64,000 nucleotides of DNA, taken from positions 4,478,871 to 4,542,870 of the forward strand of contig CM040451.1 in the NCBI GenBank assembly GCA_022749755.1, in the 5' to 3' direction. This document shows positions 60,796 through 64,000 of this stretch, piece after piece. Position 1 is the first letter of the stretch. Each line of letters starts with the position of its first letter. This DNA is from Azadirachta indica (lineage: Eukaryota > Streptophyta > Magnoliopsida > Sapindales > Meliaceae). Made by a program: the position numbers and the translations under genes. The notes under the pieces were generated by a model, which was not told where the DNA came from, did no database searches, and worked only from the letters and a program-made list of their open reading frames with translations.

Positions 60796-62833
60796 TTATT
60801 TCTTATTTTAGACAATTTCACTAAGACATTCATGTATAATCGCTAGGCTTAATTTCTAATAAATTTACCAAGAGTTTAAGCAGATAATTTCTTTTTACTC
60901 AATTCAAAAATTCACCTTTCATATCAAATTTTTCTCTGCTATTTTAGCTATCAAGTGTCATTTCAATTTATCAAATCACAAATTTCACTTTATGCATCAG
61001 TCTTGATTTAAATTTTTTATCTTTTCATGATTACTGTTATTTGTAGTCTCTTTTACTACCACTCAATAGATGCAAAAAGTAGAGCAGTAATTTTACAATT
61101 TTTTCTATAAAAATTAATGTGATTAATATTATCTTTTGTCATTTAATTTTTATTTTTTATTAAAAATTATAAAAAAAAATACGAAATAATATAATACCAT
61201 TTCACTTAAATGGGTTCATATTGCCATCTAAAAAAACTTAAATTATAGAATATGAAAATTAAGATAAAAAATTTTGTCTAATTCATGAAATTTAAAAATA
61301 TGTAACTATTTTATTCTTGCCTTCGATCTAAGGATTGATATTAGAGATGACAAAGGTAATAAAAAATTAAGTAATTTAAATTGGGATAGGGTTAAAATTC
61401 TATAATTTTTTCATTACAATTGTTAACTCTTTAATTCTAATCTGTGCGTTTTCATTCATTGCAATTTTCAACTTTTTCATATACAACGAGTAGGTTATAA
61501 ACTATGATAAAAAATTTAGAAAATACAATGAAAGTTAAAACTCATATTATATATTTTGAGTCATAGGAGAAAAATCTATAGAAGAAATGACAATGAAAAA
61601 TATAATTGTGAAAACAAATCAAATTGAAAGTTACTAATATCTCTATTGTTTAATTAATTTACCATTTTACCACTCATACTTCCATGTTGGAAAACTTCAA
61701 TTCAGCTTTACTTCTGACCATTCCTATGATATTAAGTAATGTAAGAGTTCTCCTGAAAAGAATTAAACAGTGACTAGTCAACCTCTGAAGCCAGTTTAAT
61801 CATTTTTGTGCAGTTCATTTAATTTAATATTGAAGTGAAAATTTTATTAAGTTTATAAAATGATTTTGCAAAATCATTAGCTTTTAGAATTTTATGTTGA
61901 TGTTATTCATTTAAAACAGTTTTATACAATGAAAGGAATCTTCAACTTATAAATCATTTCATTTTGCAGTATCTGAAGTGTGATGAATAATTTTTTATAT
62001 GTAAATTAACAAAGTTTGACCCCTTCTACATAACTTATGAAAATAACATTTCCATGATAAAGGTACAACTATAATGCAATAATAAGACACAGACACTTGA
62101 ACGGATTGTATGATACAATGATTGTATTATATATATAGTATAAATTTAACAATCCTTTTGTATATCGAGATTCGGTTGTGTGATACAGTGATTATGTTGT
62201 ATGTACAGTCTCAATAATTGAACGGTTGAATTTAAATTTACTAATTTAATGTAAGTGAAGATATTTCTCAAAGTACTGCAATAATATATATCCAAAGTAT
62301 TCAAATGTATGATACAGTAATTATATAGTATACTACATGACTCTCCTAACAAAACAATAGAACCTATATTTTATAAAATTTATTAGTATTATCGAGACTT
62401 TAGTTGCAATATGTTATACATTACTATACATTTAACACAAAATTGAAGATATAACACAGGAATTAAAAACAAATATACCCACATACGTATTCTAATGAAT
62501 CCCATGTCATCATGTGCAATAACAACGAGAAGATTGCCATCAAAGTTTTAGTTCGGTGGTGTAATATACTCTCTCCTTCGAGTTCTGTCTTATGTGGATA
62601 AATATTTTTTGAATTTAAAAATAGATAATGCCTATATTATATAAAGATATTTATAGTATTTTATAACTATTATATTTAGACATTCAATTGATAGCGATAA
62701 TATATATGAAAATATGTAGAGTATTTTATAATTATTATATTTAAATTTTTAATAAATATTTGATGTAAATATTAGTTGATAATCAAAAATTATAATATTA
62801 AAAAAATAGTTAGAAGATTAAGATCAATATTTT
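60796..62833. other. AT-rich intergenic DNA with three related ~30-bp motifs
   Basis: No gene. Motifs of the form TGTATGATACAnTnATTnTnTTnTATnTA recur near 62108, 62178 and 62310, probably parts of a MITE-like repeat. Confidence 0.45.
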
Positions 62834-62866
62834 TTAGGGTTAGGGTTTGAAAAAGAATTAGGGTTT
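62834..62866 (+). promoter_or_regulatory. Telo-box cluster
   Basis: TTAGGGTTAGGGTTT at 62834-62848 and TTAGGGTTT at 62858-62866, i.e. telo-box motifs in reverse orientation. Such motifs sit near transcription starts of plant genes. A CT-rich leader-like tract follows at 63000-63030, so a plus-strand transcript may begin here. Confidence 0.4.
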
Positions 62867-63150
62867 AGAAACGGAGACATCATTTCCACAGCAGTTTTGA
62901 GACAAAACAGTTTGTCAGATCGTATACACGTCCAATCCCATCCCTATCAGTAATTGATGAATTGGCTTTGGCGTGAGAAAAACAAGTTCAGAAGAAAGTC
63001 TCTCTATCTCTCTCTTTCTGCTTTGCTATGACTACTCTACACACTTACTTTCTCTTTTCTCTGAGTAATAATATTCTCTTTATCTAACACACTTGGCTGT
63101 TGTTTGGTTTTGTTTTGTTAATATTAATATAAAAGAAAAATTAAACCTGA

Positions 63151-63459
63151 ATGATCAGAAACAGAAACTCTCTCTTACTCTCACTTACTGTCTGTCTTCT
63201 CCTTTCTTGTCCTGTCTTGTTAATGTCAATCCAATGTAAACTATTATCATCATTTGTTTCAGAAATCTTTCACAGTTCAAAAAAGGATGAAGGGTGTTTA
63301 TCAAATTTGGAAATACAAACTTTGCTTCAAGAAATCTCCATAAATGGTAATAAGATAAGTGACTTGATTGGGAAATTGTGTCTTCCTTCAAGCAACCTCT
63401 CTGATTTCTCCTTGCTCTTTCTCCAAGTTAAGCTTAAGCTTATAGGCTTTTGTTCATGA
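63151..63459 (+). CDS. Possible small secreted protein or 5' exon, 102 codons
   Basis: The reading frame starts with Arg/Asn then a hydrophobic stretch (SLLLSLTVCLLLSCPVLLMS), which would serve as a signal peptide with cleavage near residue 29. The rest (about 73 residues) has several Ser and Leu, four Cys (28, 48, 75, 102 approximately) and no family I recognise. It lies 3' of a telo-box cluster and CT-rich leader-like sequence. It may be a real short gene, the first exon of a gene continuing beyond the window, or non-coding. Confidence 0.3.
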   Translation: MIRNRNSLLLSLTVCLLLSCPVLLMSIQCKLLSSFVSEIFHSSKKDEGCLSNLEIQTLLQEISINGNKISDLIGKLCLPSSNLSDFSLLFLQVKLKLIGFCS

Positions 63460-64000
63460 TTTGATTTGATCATCTTCTGTTTGATTTTCTTTCCATTTTC
63501 TTTTGTCATCTTCTCCATTTCTTAGCCCTTTTCTGGAAAATTTTCTAGTTTGACCTTGTCCAAAATCAATGGAACCTCTTTTATTTGGTTGGTTCCATTT
63601 CAGTTCAACTACATAAAAAATTTGAGTACAAACATGATAGTTATCGCCTCATGACCACTCATATTTTAGCTACCTCTATGTATTAGCTAGGCTTTTTGAG
63701 GTCTTAGGCTTCATCATTAATCTTTAAATAGCATATTTAAAAAAAATATTTAGCTTAAAAAAATATAAATATTTTATATTGAAGTTAGGGTCGACTCATC
63801 TAAATATTTTTATTAGATAGTTGTTGTTAGGTAATAATTTTACATAAGAGTATTAGACGAGAGTGAAAAATTTTTTTCATAAAATACTAAATCTTAATCG
63901 CAAATTTTTACTCGAATTTAAAATAATTTAAGAATGTTAAGTGTGCTCAAAATCACTCAAATTATAATTAGAATGTACAAGTATTAACATATAGCTTTTG
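63460..64000. other. Right-edge intergenic or intronic DNA
   Basis: Moderately AT-rich with no reading frame of interest. It could be 3' UTR or intron of a transcript containing the 63151-63459 frame. Confidence 0.4.

Noticed and set aside
1..64000. tRNA, rRNA, CRISPR or bacterial-type operon features
   Set aside because: No cloverleaf-type A/B box pairs, rRNA segments or spaced identical repeats were noticed; the gene structure is plainly plant nuclear. A tRNAscan or Rfam run would be needed to exclude small RNA genes.

Overview
This is a piece of a eudicot plant nuclear genome, probably a woody rosid. The evidence is intron-rich genes with plant-specific protein families, very AT-rich intergenic DNA, and many plant-type transposon remnants. 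The species cannot be fixed from the sequence alone.

Four protein-coding genes are well supported. From left to right they are: a SUF4/BuGZ-type C2H2 zinc-finger gene (6039-11365, +, 7 coding exons, 357 aa); a TAF1A-like RNA polymerase I initiation-factor gene (16037-22427, -, 9 coding exons, 622 aa); an ERG/Era-type organellar GTPase gene (46446-53560, +, 8 coding exons, 425 aa); and the intronless F-box gene UNUSUAL FLORAL ORGANS/FIMBRIATA (56288-57613, -, 441 aa). From memory, Arabidopsis carries UFO, ERG and SUF4 as consecutive loci (At1g30950, At1g30960, At1g30970). The window therefore looks like an expanded version of an old gene neighbourhood, with the TAF1A-like gene between SUF4 and ERG. 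The four genes are not one pathway: they cover flowering-time or spindle function, rRNA transcription, organelle ribosome assembly and floral patterning. A possible small secreted-protein or leader ORF lies at the right edge (63151-63459).

The space between genes is largely decayed mobile DNA. Positions 1-4000 hold the end of a CACTA element, then a 2.9-kb inverted-repeat element (with a hAT MITE inside it) lying exactly between two direct copies of a ~420-bp segment. Positions 23-46 kb form a transposon island: a ~115-bp tandem array, a broken FAR1-like Mutator transposase beside a Ulp1 protease fragment, a broken minus-strand Ty3/gypsy element with its primer-binding site, a broken Ty1/copia LTR and gag, and further MITE-like pieces. 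Positions 59263-60785 hold a well-bounded inverted-repeat element with a 10-bp target duplication. Its termini share with the left-edge element a CCTCCCCT motif repeated at exactly 60-bp spacing.

I found no CRISPR array, operon, rRNA or tRNA gene. The observations most worth following up are the shared 60-bp-spaced termini, a duplicated decoy splice acceptor in ERG intron 7, a GC-AG intron in ERG, the GLEBS-like motif in SUF4, and the FAR1/Ulp1 pairing.
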